A stretch of DNA of 64,000 nucleotides. It comes from G963720515 sp963720515. Its GTDB lineage: Bacteria > Actinomycetota > Thermoleophilia > Gaiellales > Gaiellaceae. The first letter of the stretch is position 1, and each line of letters opens with the position of its first letter. The stretch covers positions 1,054,001 through 1,118,000 of the forward strand of contig OY970397.1 of NCBI GenBank assembly GCA_963720515.1, given 5' to 3'. This document shows, one piece after another, positions 40,227 to 48,834 of this stretch. The translations under genes were made by a program, and so were the position numbers. The notes below the pieces were generated by a model. That model saw only the letters and a program-made list of their open reading frames with translations. It did not search any database and was not told the DNA's origin.

Positions 40227-41569
40227 TGTTCCCTCCTGAAGCGCCTGACGTTCAGCGCGAGTAGCGGGATCACGAGGATGAAGATGAAGACGGCGATCGC
40301 CGAGCCGACGCCGAAGTTGTTCGTGCCGCCGAACGAGGTCCGCCACATCGCGAGCGCGAGCACGTTGGCGTCGTCCTGCACGGAGCCGGGCGCGACCGAG
40401 ATCACGATGTCGAACACCTTGAGGACGTTGATCAGCATCGTGATGAAGACGACCGTCAGGACCGGCGCGAGGAGCGGGACGGTCACGCGGCGGAAGACCT
40501 GCCACTCGGTCGCGCCGTCCGTCCGGGCGGCCTCGAGCACGTCGCGCGGCAGCGCGGAGAGCCCAGCGGCGATCACGACCATCGCGAAGCCGGCCCAGAT
40601 CCAGATGTAGGCGATGATGATCGACGGGGTGATGAGGTCGGCGCCGAGCCACGCCACGCCCTTGAACGGCTGCGCGAACGTGGACGAGCTGATCCCCACG
40701 CGGTAGCTCCCGCCCTCGACGTTCTCGAACTTGAAGGTGCCGTCGTCCGCCGTCGTCGCGCTCGCGACGGTTCCGCCGCCCGCGTCGCGGAGGTTCACCG
40801 TGACGCCGGGGAGCCCGAGTTCGCCGTCCTCCACCTCCCCGGGCGTGCCGCCGCCCGGCTTGAAGTCCCGCCAGACGACACCCGTGATCCCGCCCTGGAG
40901 CGGCTCGGGGACGACGGCCTGCTTCGCGCCCTCCGGCACGTCGGACGGGCGGATCCGTGTGAGACCGAGCGGCACCGGGTCCCCGCCCGGCGAGACCGCC
41001 TTCACGGAGACCATCCCGCTCTTCGCGTTGCCCCGCACGGCGTCGGACGACGGGGCCGCGTCCGGCAGGACGCCGGACGGGCTGAACGTGTCGTCGATCG
41101 CCCGGAGCCCGGCGTTCACCGCCCCGAGGTCGGGATCCTGGACGTACATGATCCGCCAGGTCACGCCGGCCGCGAACGCGGAGATCGCCATCGGCATGAA
41201 GACGACCGTCTTGAACGCGACCGACCAGCGGATGCGCTCCGTGAGCACGCCGAACATGAGCCCGATCGCGGTCACGAAGGCCGGCACGACCGCCAGCCAG
41301 ATCAGGTTGTTCTTGATCGCGGTGACGAGGACGTCCGTCGTGAAGAGCGTCCGGTAGTTGTCGATCCCGACGAAGGTCGCGAAGCCGTCGCGCCCGTAGA
41401 AGCTGCGGACGATCGTGTAGATCGTCGGGTAGACGATCCACACGATGAGGAAGACGGCCGCCGGGGCGAGGAAGCCGGCCGTCAGCGCGTACCTGCGCCA
41501 GCGGCCCGGATCCCCGCCCGGCGGAGCCGGCGCGGCCGGAGGAACGGTTGCGACGGAGCTCGAGCTCAT
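40223..41569 (-). CDS. CUT1 sugar ABC transporter permease (MalF type) with inserted Cna-B-like domain
   Basis: A 448-residue permease, about 150 residues longer than usual. Helices at about 28-50, 82-110, 117-138 are followed not by the next helix but by a soluble extracytoplasmic segment (residues 145-305). Within it, GLPGVTVNLRDAGGGTVAS and TADDGTFKFENVEGGSYRV form a prealbumin/Cna-B (SdrD-B) type beta-sandwich. The membrane part then resumes at GVAWLGADLITPSIIIAYIW and carries the EAA loop LPRDVLEAARTDGATEWQVF. The position is that of the MalF P2 loop, which contacts the binding protein in E. coli but is a different fold. ATG 41569 is 4 bases after the SBP stop. Confidence 0.9.
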   Translation of the reverse strand: MSSSSVATVPPAAPAPPGGDPGRWRRYALTAGFLAPAAVFLIVWIVYPTIYTIVRSFYGRDGFATFVGIDNYRTLFTTDVLVTAIKNNLIWLAVVPAFVTAIGLMFGVLTERIRWSVAFKTVVFMPMAISAFAAGVTWRIMYVQDPDLGAVNAGLRAIDDTFSPSGVLPDAAPSSDAVRGNAKSGMVSVKAVSPGGDPVPLGLTRIRPSDVPEGAKQAVVPEPLQGGITGVVWRDFKPGGGTPGEVEDGELGLPGVTVNLRDAGGGTVASATTADDGTFKFENVEGGSYRVGISSSTFAQPFKGVAWLGADLITPSIIIAYIWIWAGFAMVVIAAGLSALPRDVLEAARTDGATEWQVFRRVTVPLLAPVLTVVFITMLINVLKVFDIVISVAPGSVQDDANVLALAMWRTSFGGTNNFGVGSAIAVFIFILVIPLLALNVRRFRREQ

Positions 41570-41573
41570 ACAG

Positions 41574-42898
41574 CTACTTGCTGGCGAACGCCTTCTTCGC
41601 CTGCGATTCCATGGTCTGCGCCGTCCCGTCGACGTCCGACGGGTTGGCGAGGAAGTCCTGGAAGTCCTTCCAGAGGCCCTGGCCGACCGTCGCGCCGAAC
41701 GAGGCCGGCTGCAGATCGGACATGTCGAAGCGGAACGTGTCCGCCTCGGCGATCGCGCTCGCCGTCGTCTTCAGGATCGGATCCGGATAGACGGCCGGGT
41801 CGAGGTTCTTGTTCGCCGAGGAGAACCCGCCGCGCTTCGCCCAGGCCTCCGCCGCTTCCGGCGTCGCGAGGAACTTCACGAACGCCTGCGCGGCCGGCGA
41901 GTCCTTGAACATGATCACGATGTCGCCGCCGCCGACCACGGAGGGCGCCGACCCGTTCACGTTCGGGAACGGGAACACGTTGTAGCCCGTCTCCGGCTTG
42001 AGCGTCGTCTTGGTCGCGCCGGCGACGAAGTCGCCCTCCATCACCATCGCGGCCTTCGGGTTGTCGACGAAGACGTTCGAGACCGAGGCCGGGAAGTCCG
42101 TCTGGAGCGCGCCCTGGGTGCCGCCGGCGATGTTGTCCGTGTCGCTGTAGACCTTGCCCATCTCCGTCAGCGTGTCCTTGACGGACTGGTCGGTCCACGG
42201 GATCTCGTGCTTGGCGAGCTGGTCGTACTTCTCCGCCCCGGCCATCCGGAGATAGAGGTTCTCGAAGAGGTCGGTGAGCGTCCAGCCGTCGGCGCCGCCG
42301 ATCGAGTACGCGGGCAGGCCCGAAGCCTTGATCGTCGTCGGCGTCGTCGAGGAGCTTCTGCCCAGTCGTCGGGCGGCTCGACCCCGGCGTCCTCGAACGC
42401 CTTGACGTTGTACCAGATGGTCGACTTGTTGGCCGCCTTGAACATGAGGCCGTAGAGCGCGTCGTTGAACGTCCCCACCTGGAGGATCGAGTCGTCGAAG
42501 TTCTCCGCCATCGTGTCCTTCGCGAAGTCGATCGGCTTGAGCGCGCCCTGGTCCACGAAGCCCTGGATGAGACCGGGCTGGGCGACCTCGGCGAGGTCGG
42601 GCGGGTTGCCGCCTTCGACCGCCGTCGAGAGGACGGTCGGCAGATTGTCGCCGACCGGGTTGTACTTCACGGTGACGTTCGGGAACTGCTCGTTGAAGGC
42701 GTCGATGACGGCCTGGAAGGAGGCCTGCTCCTCCCCGGTCCAGATGCCCATGAACGAGACCGATCCGGAGACGCTCTCGTTGCCCGTGGCGGCCGCCTCG
42801 CCGGACCCGCCTCCGTCCGAGCCGCCGCACGCGGCGGCTGCCAGAGCGAGTGCGAGGGCGAGGAGGACGGTCAGGGCGATGCGGCCTTGGTGTCTCAT
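41574..42898 (-). pseudogene. CUT1 sugar ABC transporter substrate-binding lipoprotein, frameshifted
   Basis: The N-terminal part (ATG 42898) is a lipoprotein signal (ALALAAAACGG) followed by SVSFMGIWTGEEQASFQAVI, FNEQFPNVTVKYNPVGD and NPPDLAEVAQPGLIQGFV, a sugar-binding protein; reading breaks after PPDDWAEAP at about 42359-42363 and resumes after 42338 as TIKASGLPAYSIGGADGWTL through FPFPNVNG to the stop. A few codons in the third frame between the breaks (QKLLDDAD) fit the family, so two single-base insertions are the simplest explanation; total length 1325 is two more than a multiple of three. Intact it would be about 440 residues and bind an oligosaccharide. The start overlaps the ATPase stop (ATGA). 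Confidence 0.8.
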
Positions 42899-44120
42899 TG
42901 CGGTGCTCCTTTCGGGGTTGCGTCCGGTGGTGCGTCGTAGATCCCGGCGCCTGTCTCGGGATCGAAGAAGTGGTAGCTGTCGGGGTCGATCACGGCCTCG
43001 ACCGTGTCTCCCGCCGAGACGCCCGAGTGCGGGTTGAAGCGGCCCACGACCATCGTGTGCTCGCTCTCCTCGAACTCCCGGCCGACGTCGAGGACGAGCT
43101 CCTGCACGTCCTCGGTGAGGGCGGGATGCGCATCGATCTCGAAGTGCACGACGAGCTCGGAGCCGAGGGCCTCGGTCAGCTCGACCTTGCCGCGCAGGCG
43201 GCGTCCGTCGGGCGCCTCGTCCGCGAACGCAACGTCCTCGAGGTTCTCGGGGCGGAGGCCGACGATCAGCATCCGGCCCTCGTAGGCGCGCAGCGCGGGC
43301 CGGGCGGCGAGGGTCTTCTCGTCGAGGGCGAGCCGCTGGTTCCCCGCGACGAGCTCGTGCCCTCCGTCCTTGCGCTCGAGCGTCGCCTCGAACATCGTTC
43401 ATGGCGGGGCTTCCGATGAAGCCGCCGACGAAGAGGTTCACGGGATGGTCGTAGAGCTCCTGCGGCGACGCGACCTGCTGGAGCTCGCCCTTGCGCATGA
43501 CGGCGACGCGGTCGCCCATCGTCATGGCCTCGACCTGGTCGTGCGTGACGTAGATCGTCGTGACGCCGAGGTCGGTCGGTGAGGGTCGAGAGCTCGGCGC
43601 GCGTCGCGACGCGGAGCTTGGCGTCGAGGTTCGAGAGCGGCTCGTCCATGAGGAACGCGGCCGGCTCGCGCACGATCGCGCGGCCCATCGCGACGCGCTG
43701 GCGCTGCCCGCCGGAGAGGGCGCGCGGCTTGCGCTTGAGCAGCTCCTCGAGGCCGAGGATCCCCGCCGCGCGGTGCACGCGCTGCTTGATCTCGTCCTTC
43801 GGGAGCTTGCGCACGCGCAGGCCGAACGCGATGTTGTCGTAGACCGTGAGGTGCGGGTAGAGCGCGTAGCTCTGGAACACCATCGCGATGTCGCGGTCCT
43901 TCGCGGGGACGTGGTTCACGGCCCGCTCGCCGATCCGGACGACGCCTTCCGAGATCTCCTCGAGCCCCGCCACCATGCGGAGCGCGGTCGTCTTGCCGCA
44001 GCCGGAGGGGCCGACGAGCACCATGAACTCCCCGTCGGCGACGTCCAAGGTCATCCGGTTCACCGCGCGTGTCCCGTCGGCGTAGACCTTGCTGACCTGG
44101 TCGAACGCGACCTCGGCCAT
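42895..44120 (-). pseudogene. Sugar ABC transporter ATPase (MsmK/UgpC/MalK type), frameshifted
   Basis: The N-terminal part (ATG 44120) is an intact nucleotide-binding domain: Walker A GPSGCGKTT, signature LSGGQRQRVAMGRAI, Walker B AFLMDEPLSNLD, then a break near 43571-43578 just before LGVTTIYVTHDQVEA; the second frame runs through MTMGDRVAVMRKGELQQVA and FVGGFIGSPAMN until another break near 43393-43402; the third frame gives the TOBE domain from MFEATLERKDGG with LIVGLRPENLED. Each break is explained by one extra base; the length 1226 is two more than a multiple of three. Intact it is about 407 residues, the usual size. This is either a decaying gene or local assembly error. Confidence 0.82.
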
Positions 44121-44182
44121 CCGCTCCTCCTCACTAGGGGGCAGTGAGCCCTTACCACTTCGCGACGTTTTCTATTCCGGAT

Positions 44183-44188
44183 TAGGGT
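44183..44188 (+). promoter_or_regulatory. Putative -10 hexamer TAGGGT before the dehydrogenase gene
   Basis: TAGGGT is 8 bases upstream of the ATG at 44197, within the 76-base gap divergent from the sugar-transporter ATPase. A short GAGGT also lies just before the ATG, so leaderless and Shine-Dalgarno initiation are both possible. Confidence 0.35.
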
Positions 44189-44196
44189 GAGGTCCG

Positions 44197-45270
44197 ATGG
44201 AGACCTCGACGATCGTCGTCCTCGAGGGGGACGAGACCGGGCAGGAGCTGCTCGAGGAAGCGGTGCGCGTCCTTGCGCCGGATGTCGTCGGGATCGAGCT
44301 CGAGCTGCCCCGTTTCGACCTCTCGCTCGAGTCGCGCCGGGAGACGCAGAACAGGGTCGTCTACGAGGCGGCCGCGGCGGTCCGCGAGCACGGGCTCGGG
44401 CTCAAGGCGGCGACCGTGACGCCCGAGAGCGCGGGCGACGTCGGCAGCCCGAACCGGATCCTCCGCGAGGAGATCGGCGGCCACGTGATCGTCCGGACGG
44501 GCCGGCGGATCCCCGGCGTCGTGCCGATCGCCGGCGCGCACTATCCGATCTCGGTCGTCCGCATGGCGGTCGGCGACGCCTACGGCGCGAAGGAGTGGCG
44601 CGAGGGCGAGGGCGAGGACGAGGCCGCCTTCCGCACGGAGCGCATCGAGCGGCGCATCTGCCGCGCCGTCGCCGAGTTCTCGTTCCGCCACGCCGAGCGC
44701 ACGAAGGCGAAGGTCTTCGGCGGCCCCAAGTACACCGTCTCCCCGGTCTACGAGGGGATGCTGAAGGAGGAGATGGACGCGGCCGCGGCGCGCCATCCCG
44801 AGGTGCCGTACGAGCCGCAGCTCATCGACGCGACGTTCGCGCTCCTCGTCGGCGCGGCCGGCGATCCCCTGGTGATCCCGGCGCTCAACCGCGACGGCGA
44901 CATCCTGAGCGACCTCGTGCTCCCGCTGTTCGGCTCCATCGCGGGCTCCGAGTCGCTGCTCGTCGCCTTCAACGAGGACTACACGCCGCGCGCGCTCATG
45001 GCCGAGGCGGCGCACGGGACGGCGCCCGCGCTCGCCGGGAAGAACGTGGCGAACCCGATGGCGATGATCCTCGCGGCCGCGGCGCTCCTCACGCACATCG
45101 ACTCCGAGGAACCGCGCCAGGCGGGCCGGGCGATCCGCGAGGCGGCGCTCGAGGCGGTCGCGTCCGGCGTTCGCACCGCGGATCTCGGCGGCCACGCAGG
45201 GACGACCGAGTTCACGGACGAGGTGATCGAGCGAACGCGGGCGAAGCTCGAGGTCTGGGCTTCCCTCTAG
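44197..45270 (+). CDS. Isocitrate/isopropylmalate dehydrogenase family protein
   Basis: A 357-residue beta-decarboxylating dehydrogenase. Features are VVLEGDETGQELLEEAV at the start, the metal-binding IPALNRDGDILSDLVLPLFG, and the nucleotide-binding AEAAHGTAPALAGKNVANPM, in which the region after HGTAP favours an isocitrate-type over an isopropylmalate-type enzyme. Substrate arginines cluster in FDLSLESRRETQNR. It lacks leu neighbours, so isocitrate, homoisocitrate, tartrate or 3-isopropylmalate cannot be separated with confidence. It stands alone and converges with the ferredoxin gene across repeat copy 2. Confidence 0.85.
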   Translation: METSTIVVLEGDETGQELLEEAVRVLAPDVVGIELELPRFDLSLESRRETQNRVVYEAAAAVREHGLGLKAATVTPESAGDVGSPNRILREEIGGHVIVRTGRRIPGVVPIAGAHYPISVVRMAVGDAYGAKEWREGEGEDEAAFRTERIERRICRAVAEFSFRHAERTKAKVFGGPKYTVSPVYEGMLKEEMDAAAARHPEVPYEPQLIDATFALLVGAAGDPLVIPALNRDGDILSDLVLPLFGSIAGSESLLVAFNEDYTPRALMAEAAHGTAPALAGKNVANPMAMILAAAALLTHIDSEEPRQAGRAIREAALEAVASGVRTADLGGHAGTTEFTDEVIERTRAKLEVWASL

Positions 45271-45287
45271 CCGCCAGCTCCCGGGGT

Positions 45288-45382
45288 GCGATGGGTGGTG
45301 CGAGCCAAGGACGCAGGGAGCGTTCGTATTGGCAAATACGGGCGCGACTGAGGACGCCGCGCTCGCGCCGTCCAGCGCGGCC
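45288..45382. repeat. Structured intergenic repeat, copy 2 (95 nt)
   Basis: This is the second copy of the element at 17960-18053. Hairpin 1 is GGACGC-AGGGA-GCGTTC (one G-T pair), hairpin 2 is CGTATT-GGCA-AATACG, and the third stem GGCGCGA/TCGCGCC is intact while its inner pairs are weaker. It fills the gap between the convergent dehydrogenase (stop 45270) and ferredoxin (stop 45386). As with copy 1, it lies directly downstream of a minus-strand gene. Confidence 0.8.
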
Positions 45383-45385
45383 CGG

Positions 45386-45697
45386 CTAGCGCTCGTCGAG
45401 CGGGGGGTTCTGGACGTCGTGCTCGGTCGCGTAGGTGTCCGTGAGCTCGTTGATCACGTCCATCCCCTGGTCGTAGGCGTAGTTGATCTTCACGAAGGGC
45501 TCCCACTTGTCCGGGAGCGCGTCCTCGGGGAAGATCGCCTCGACCGGGCACTCCGGTTCGCACGCCCCACAGTCGATGCACTCCTCCGGGTCGATCACGA
45601 GGATGCGGTTTGCCTCGTGGATGCAGTCGACCGGGCAGACGTCGACGCACGAGCGGTCTTTGATGTCGATGCAGGGCTCTCCGATGATGTAGGTCAT
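45386..45697 (-). CDS. fdxA: 7Fe ferredoxin (3Fe-4S/4Fe-4S)
   Basis: A 103-residue ferredoxin of the actinobacterial FdxA type. The first cluster region is CIDIKDRSCVDVCPVDC and the second is CIDCGACEPECPVEAIF, giving the C-x7-C-x3-C and C-x2-C-x2-C-x3-CP sets for a [3Fe-4S] and a [4Fe-4S] cluster. The C-terminal helix-rich extension (PFVKINYAYDQGMDVINEL) is typical. It is a soluble low-potential electron carrier for cytochromes P450 or oxidoreductases. A TACAAT hexamer 8 bases before the ATG marks a likely leaderless promoter. Confidence 0.93.
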   Translation of the reverse strand: MTYIIGEPCIDIKDRSCVDVCPVDCIHEANRILVIDPEECIDCGACEPECPVEAIFPEDALPDKWEPFVKINYAYDQGMDVINELTDTYATEHDVQNPPLDER

Positions 45698-45705
45698 CGG
45701 CTCGG

Positions 45706-45711
45706 ATTGTA
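45706..45711 (-). promoter_or_regulatory. Putative -10 hexamer TACAAT before the ferredoxin gene
   Basis: Read on the minus strand, TACAAT ends 8 bases before the ATG at 45697; it is a near-consensus -10 with no Shine-Dalgarno between. Confidence 0.5.
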
Positions 45712-45736
45712 TTGACCGCGTCCGGACCCGGACCCG

Positions 45737-46045
45737 CTACCCGACGAGCTCGTCCACGATCTCGCGGCAGCGCTCGGCGAGCGCCGAGCGGGCGACGACG
45801 CGGTCGAACCCGGCCTCGTGCGCGGCGCGGAGGCCGGCGGTGTCCGTGTGGTTCGTGTAGCCGAGGATCGGGACGTCCGGCCACTCCTCGGCGACCTCCT
45901 CCGGATCCACGCGCGCAATGTCCACGATCACGAGCTCGGGCGGGTCCACGCTGTCGGTCGTGACCACCCGGTGAGGCGGCACGAGCATCGCGTCGAGCTT
46001 CCCACGAAAGAGGAGATCGACCCCTGCCACCAGGATCGTCGCCAC
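45737..46045 (-). CDS. Stand-alone receiver-like (pseudo-receiver) protein
   Basis: A 102-residue protein with the alternating strands and helices of a CheY fold: ATILVAGVDLLFRGKLDAML, LVIVDIARVDPEEV with a central Asp, VPILGYTNHTDTAGLRAAHE and GFDRVVARSALAERCREIVD. The acidic pair expected at the end of strand 1 is AGVD and the C-terminal Lys is Arg/Ser, so phosphorylation is doubtful. No kinase is near. It starts at GTG 46045 and lies between ferredoxin and CcdA. Confidence 0.65.
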   Translation of the reverse strand: MATILVAGVDLLFRGKLDAMLVPPHRVVTTDSVDPPELVIVDIARVDPEEVAEEWPDVPILGYTNHTDTAGLRAAHEAGFDRVVARSALAERCREIVDELVG

Positions 46046-46093
46046 GGCGGGCGGGAAGCTACACGGATCGCGCCGCCGCGTCCAGCGCTCGCC

Positions 46094-46798
46094 TCAATCG
46101 CCGATCCCGAAGAAGCCGAGGACGCGGTTGCCCGCGACGTTCAGCCACCACCAGCGGTCGAAGAAGAGGAGGAGCCCGACGGCGACGAGGAACGCCCCGC
46201 TCACGACCCGGACGACGTCGTAGCGGTCGCGCAGCCAGCGCGACGCGCGCATCGCCTTCGCGAAGCCGAGGCCGACGAGGACGAACGGGACGGCGAGCCC
46301 CAGGGAGTAGACCGCGAGCAGCACGGAGCCCTGCGCGACGGTGGACTCGTCGCTCGCGAGCGCGAGGATCGTCGCGAGCACCGGGCCGACGCAGGGCGCG
46401 GCGCAGACGGCGAACGCAGCGCCGAGGAGCGCGGCCGAGCCGCGGCGCTGGGCTCCCTGCATGAGGTCGGGCGCGGCGAGCCGGTCGAGGTACGGGAACG
46501 GCAGGAGCCCCATGAACGAGAGGCCGAGAACGACGATGACGAGCCCCGCGACCTGCGGGACGATGCTGCGGTAGTCGTCGAGGAGTCCGCCCGCGCCGCC
46601 CGCGAGCGCGCCGAGGGCGACGAAGACGACCGTGAAGCCGAGGACGAACGGCAGGCTCGCGGCCACGACCTTCCGGCCCGTGACGCCGGGCGCGGCGCCC
46701 GAGACGGCCGAGAGGTAGCCGGGGACGAGCGGCAGGACGCACGGGGTCGCGAACGAGAGGAGCCCCGCACCGAACGCCAGGAGGAGCTTGGCCTCCAC
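46094..46798 (-). CDS. ccdA: Cytochrome c biogenesis protein CcdA (DsbD-type membrane domain)
   Basis: A 234-residue protein with about six transmembrane helices and the paired reductant-passing cysteines in FATPCVLPLVPGYL and AVCAAPCVGPVLAT, the CcdA signature. It moves electrons from cytosolic thioredoxin to the outer face of the membrane for heme-attachment thiols. GTG start at 46798, 4 bases after the CcmH stop. It completes a TlpA-CcmH-CcdA unit that keeps apocytochrome cysteines reduced. The heme-lyase components (CcmF or ResB) are not in this window. Confidence 0.92.
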   Translation of the reverse strand: MEAKLLLAFGAGLLSFATPCVLPLVPGYLSAVSGAAPGVTGRKVVAASLPFVLGFTVVFVALGALAGGAGGLLDDYRSIVPQVAGLVIVVLGLSFMGLLPFPYLDRLAAPDLMQGAQRRGSAALLGAAFAVCAAPCVGPVLATILALASDESTVAQGSVLLAVYSLGLAVPFVLVGLGFAKAMRASRWLRDRYDVVRVVSGAFLVAVGLLLFFDRWWWLNVAGNRVLGFFGIGD

Positions 46799-46802
46799 GA
46801 GA

Positions 46803-47273
46803 TCAGCCGTCGTAGCGGGCGAGCTCCTCGTCGAGCCGCCGCTCCAGGTCGGGGTCGATCGGCGAGCGCCCGTTCCCCGCGGGCCCGGCCGGCGGAGGCT
46901 CGCGGGTCGAGCGCCAGCGGCGGGCGGCCACCGTCACGGCGGCGCCGGCCGCGAGGAGCCCCGCGAACGGAAGGAGCCAGGCGAGGAGGTTGAAGCCCTT
47001 CTTCGACGGCGCGGCGAGGATGCCGTCGCCGAACTCGTCCACGAGCTGGGACTTGATCTCGCTCTTCGTCTCGCCGCGCGCGATCCGCAGGCGGATGAAC
47101 GAGCGGATCCGGTTCGCGACGGGGGAGTCGGACATCTCGAGCGGCGTCTTGCAGGTCGGGCACATGACCTCGTCCTCGAGGTCGGCCAGCGTCGGGTGCT
47201 GCTCGCTCGCGAGCGCGGCCGGCGCGGCGGAGAGCGCAGCGAGGAGTGCGAGGGCCACGACCGCGCGTCTCAT
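46803..47273 (-). CDS. ccmH: Cytochrome c biogenesis protein CcmH
   Basis: A 156-residue CcmH/NrfF-type protein. Signal peptide residues 1-22, then the redox motif EVMCPTCKTPLEMSDSPVA, RIRSFIRLRIARGETKSEI and FGDGILAAPSKKGFNLLAWL, followed by a single membrane helix (LLPFAGLLAAGAAVTVAA) and a cytosolic tail. CPTC replaces the more common C-x2-C of proteobacterial CcmH. ATG at 47273 overlaps the TlpA stop by 4 bases (ATGA). It helps reduce apocytochrome c before heme ligation. Confidence 0.9.
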   Translation of the reverse strand: MRRAVVALALLAALSAAPAALASEQHPTLADLEDEVMCPTCKTPLEMSDSPVANRIRSFIRLRIARGETKSEIKSQLVDEFGDGILAAPSKKGFNLLAWLLPFAGLLAAGAAVTVAARRWRSTREPPPAGPAGNGRSPIDPDLERRLDEELARYDG

Positions 47274-47824
47274 CGCGTCCCCAGCGCGCGGTCGTTGTAG
47301 CGGTCGAGATCCTCCTGCGTGACCTGGCCCTCCTTGTAGCCGACCAGGCGTCCATGCCGGTCCACCCACCAGGTCTCCGGGAAGCCGGTCGTGCCCCAGT
47401 GGCCGAGGGACGAGCCGGGCCCGTCGTGGACGACCGGGTACGTGATGCCGTAGCGGCGGGCGAAGGCGCGCGCGTCGTCGCCGATGTCCTGCGCGTCCAC
47501 GCCGAGGACGACGAGGCCCTCGTCGCGCCGGTCCTCCCAGGCCTGCTGGAGGAGCGGCGCCTCCTCCTTGCACGGCTCGCACCACGACGCCCAGAAGTTC
47601 ACGACGACGGCCTTGCCGCGGAGGGATGCGAGCGACATCGTGCCCTTCCCGTCGAGGCGCGGGAGCGAGAGCGCGGGCGCCGGCGGCGTCTCGCCGCGCT
47701 TCACCGCCTTCACGAGCCCGGCGCCCGCGTCCTTCGTCGCGAGCTGCCACGCGAGGAGGAAGACGAGCGAGGCGACGAGCGCGACCGCGGCCGCCTGCAG
47801 CAGAAGTTTCGTGCGGCCCGCCAT
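47270..47824 (-). CDS. TlpA/ResA/CcmG-type membrane-anchored thioredoxin
   Basis: A 184-residue protein with an N-terminal signal anchor (residues 7-28, LLLQAAAVALVASLVFLLAW) and a thioredoxin fold carrying the active site NFWASWCEPCKEEAPLLQ. The cis-Pro region is GTTGFPETWWVDR. This is a periplasm-facing reductase of the DsbE/CcmG/ResA class that reduces apocytochrome or CcmH disulfides using electrons from CcdA. Operon position with ccmH and ccdA supports this. Confidence 0.9.
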   Translation of the reverse strand: MAGRTKLLLQAAAVALVASLVFLLAWQLATKDAGAGLVKAVKRGETPPAPALSLPRLDGKGTMSLASLRGKAVVVNFWASWCEPCKEEAPLLQQAWEDRRDEGLVVLGVDAQDIGDDARAFARRYGITYPVVHDGPGSSLGHWGTTGFPETWWVDRHGRLVGYKEGQVTQEDLDRYNDRALGTR

Positions 47825-47849
47825 GGCCGTCTCGAGTCTAGTTCAGGGC

Positions 47850-48791
47850 TCAGGAGGCGATGATGATGACCGGCGTGCCGACGCGGACGCGCTCGAAGAG
47901 CCACTCGACGTTCGACATGTACATGCGGATGCAGCCGTGCGACGCCGCGGTGCCGACGGACGACGGGAGCGGCGTGCCGTGGATGCCGATCGCGGGCGCG
48001 GACGTGCCGATCCAGCGCGTGCCGAGCGGGTTCGAGACCCCCGGCGGGATCGGGCCGAGGCCCTCCGCCCACGGGCTGTCCGGCGGGTTCCACGTCGGGT
48101 TCTTCTCCTTCACGATCACGCGGTAGCGGCCGAGCGGCGTCGCGTGGCCGGGCATCCCGACGGCGATCGGGAAGCGGCGCACGAGCGTCGTGTTCCGGTA
48201 GAGGTAGAGGCGCCGGGAGCCGCGGTGGATGACGATGATCGGCCCGAAGGTGACGCGGTTGATCTTGGCCGGGTACGTGTCCACCTGGAGCCTGAACGGG
48301 CCGCGGTCCAGGCTCCGGAGCGCGCCCGTGACGATCATGTTCATCGCGCCCCGGTCCACCTCGACGCCCCAGACCGGCTTCGTGAGGAACGGCCCGCCGT
48401 TCCGGATGAGGAGCTTCGTATCGACCGGCGCGTGCGAGAAGAGCGTGTCGAGCCTCGCCACGTAGCGGGCGATCTTGCCCGTGTGGACGTGGGTCTCGAG
48501 CTCGACTTCCGTGTTCGGCGCGGCGGTGAGCGCCTCCGCGACGGCCTTGTCGAGGTAGGCCCACGAGCCGAGGTACTCGGGGCGCACGACCCAGCGGCGC
48601 GTCTTGAACTCGAGCCGGACGGGCCGCGCGTAGGCCGCCTCGAGCGCGACGCGCGCCTCGGCGCCCGTCATGCCCCCGACGTCCTTGCCCGCGACCGTGA
48701 CGCCGTGTGCGATGACGGGCGGCGTCTGCGCGTGCGCGGCCGGCGCCGCGACGGCAGCGAGAACGAGGACGAGGAGGATGACGCGACCCAC
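47850..48791 (-). CDS. L,D-transpeptidase with N-terminal peptidoglycan-binding domain
   Basis: A 313-residue exported protein. The signal region VILLVLVLAAVAAPAAHAQ ends near residue 22; residues 30-80 resemble the PG_binding_4 domain (VAGKDVGGMTGAEARVALEA); the YkuD domain from residue 190 has YLYRNTTLVRRFPIAVGMPG, GIHGTPLPSSVG and the catalytic ASHGCIRMYMSNVEW with the active Cys. It makes 3-3 peptidoglycan cross-links or attaches proteins to the wall. GTG 48791 is preferred over the upstream Met at 48893 since the signal peptide follows. A TAGCAT hexamer ends 10 bases upstream. Confidence 0.92.
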   Translation of the reverse strand: MGRVILLVLVLAAVAAPAAHAQTPPVIAHGVTVAGKDVGGMTGAEARVALEAAYARPVRLEFKTRRWVVRPEYLGSWAYLDKAVAEALTAAPNTEVELETHVHTGKIARYVARLDTLFSHAPVDTKLLIRNGGPFLTKPVWGVEVDRGAMNMIVTGALRSLDRGPFRLQVDTYPAKINRVTFGPIIVIHRGSRRLYLYRNTTLVRRFPIAVGMPGHATPLGRYRVIVKEKNPTWNPPDSPWAEGLGPIPPGVSNPLGTRWIGTSAPAIGIHGTPLPSSVGTAASHGCIRMYMSNVEWLFERVRVGTPVIIIAS

Positions 48792-48801
48792 GGCGGCTTG
48801 G

Positions 48802-48807
48802 ATGCTA
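48802..48807 (-). promoter_or_regulatory. Putative -10 hexamer TAGCAT before the L,D-transpeptidase gene
   Basis: Read on the minus strand, TAGCAT ends 10 bases before the GTG at 48791, consistent with a leaderless start independent of the upstream phosphodiesterase. Confidence 0.4.
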
Positions 48808-48834
48808 TCTACCGGTGGGGCCGCCGTTCCAGGT

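Noticed and set aside
45291..45389. A short peptide frame (MGGASQGRRERS...) inside repeat copy 2
   Set aside because: The same frame meets a stop early in copy 1, so coding is not conserved although RNA pairing is.
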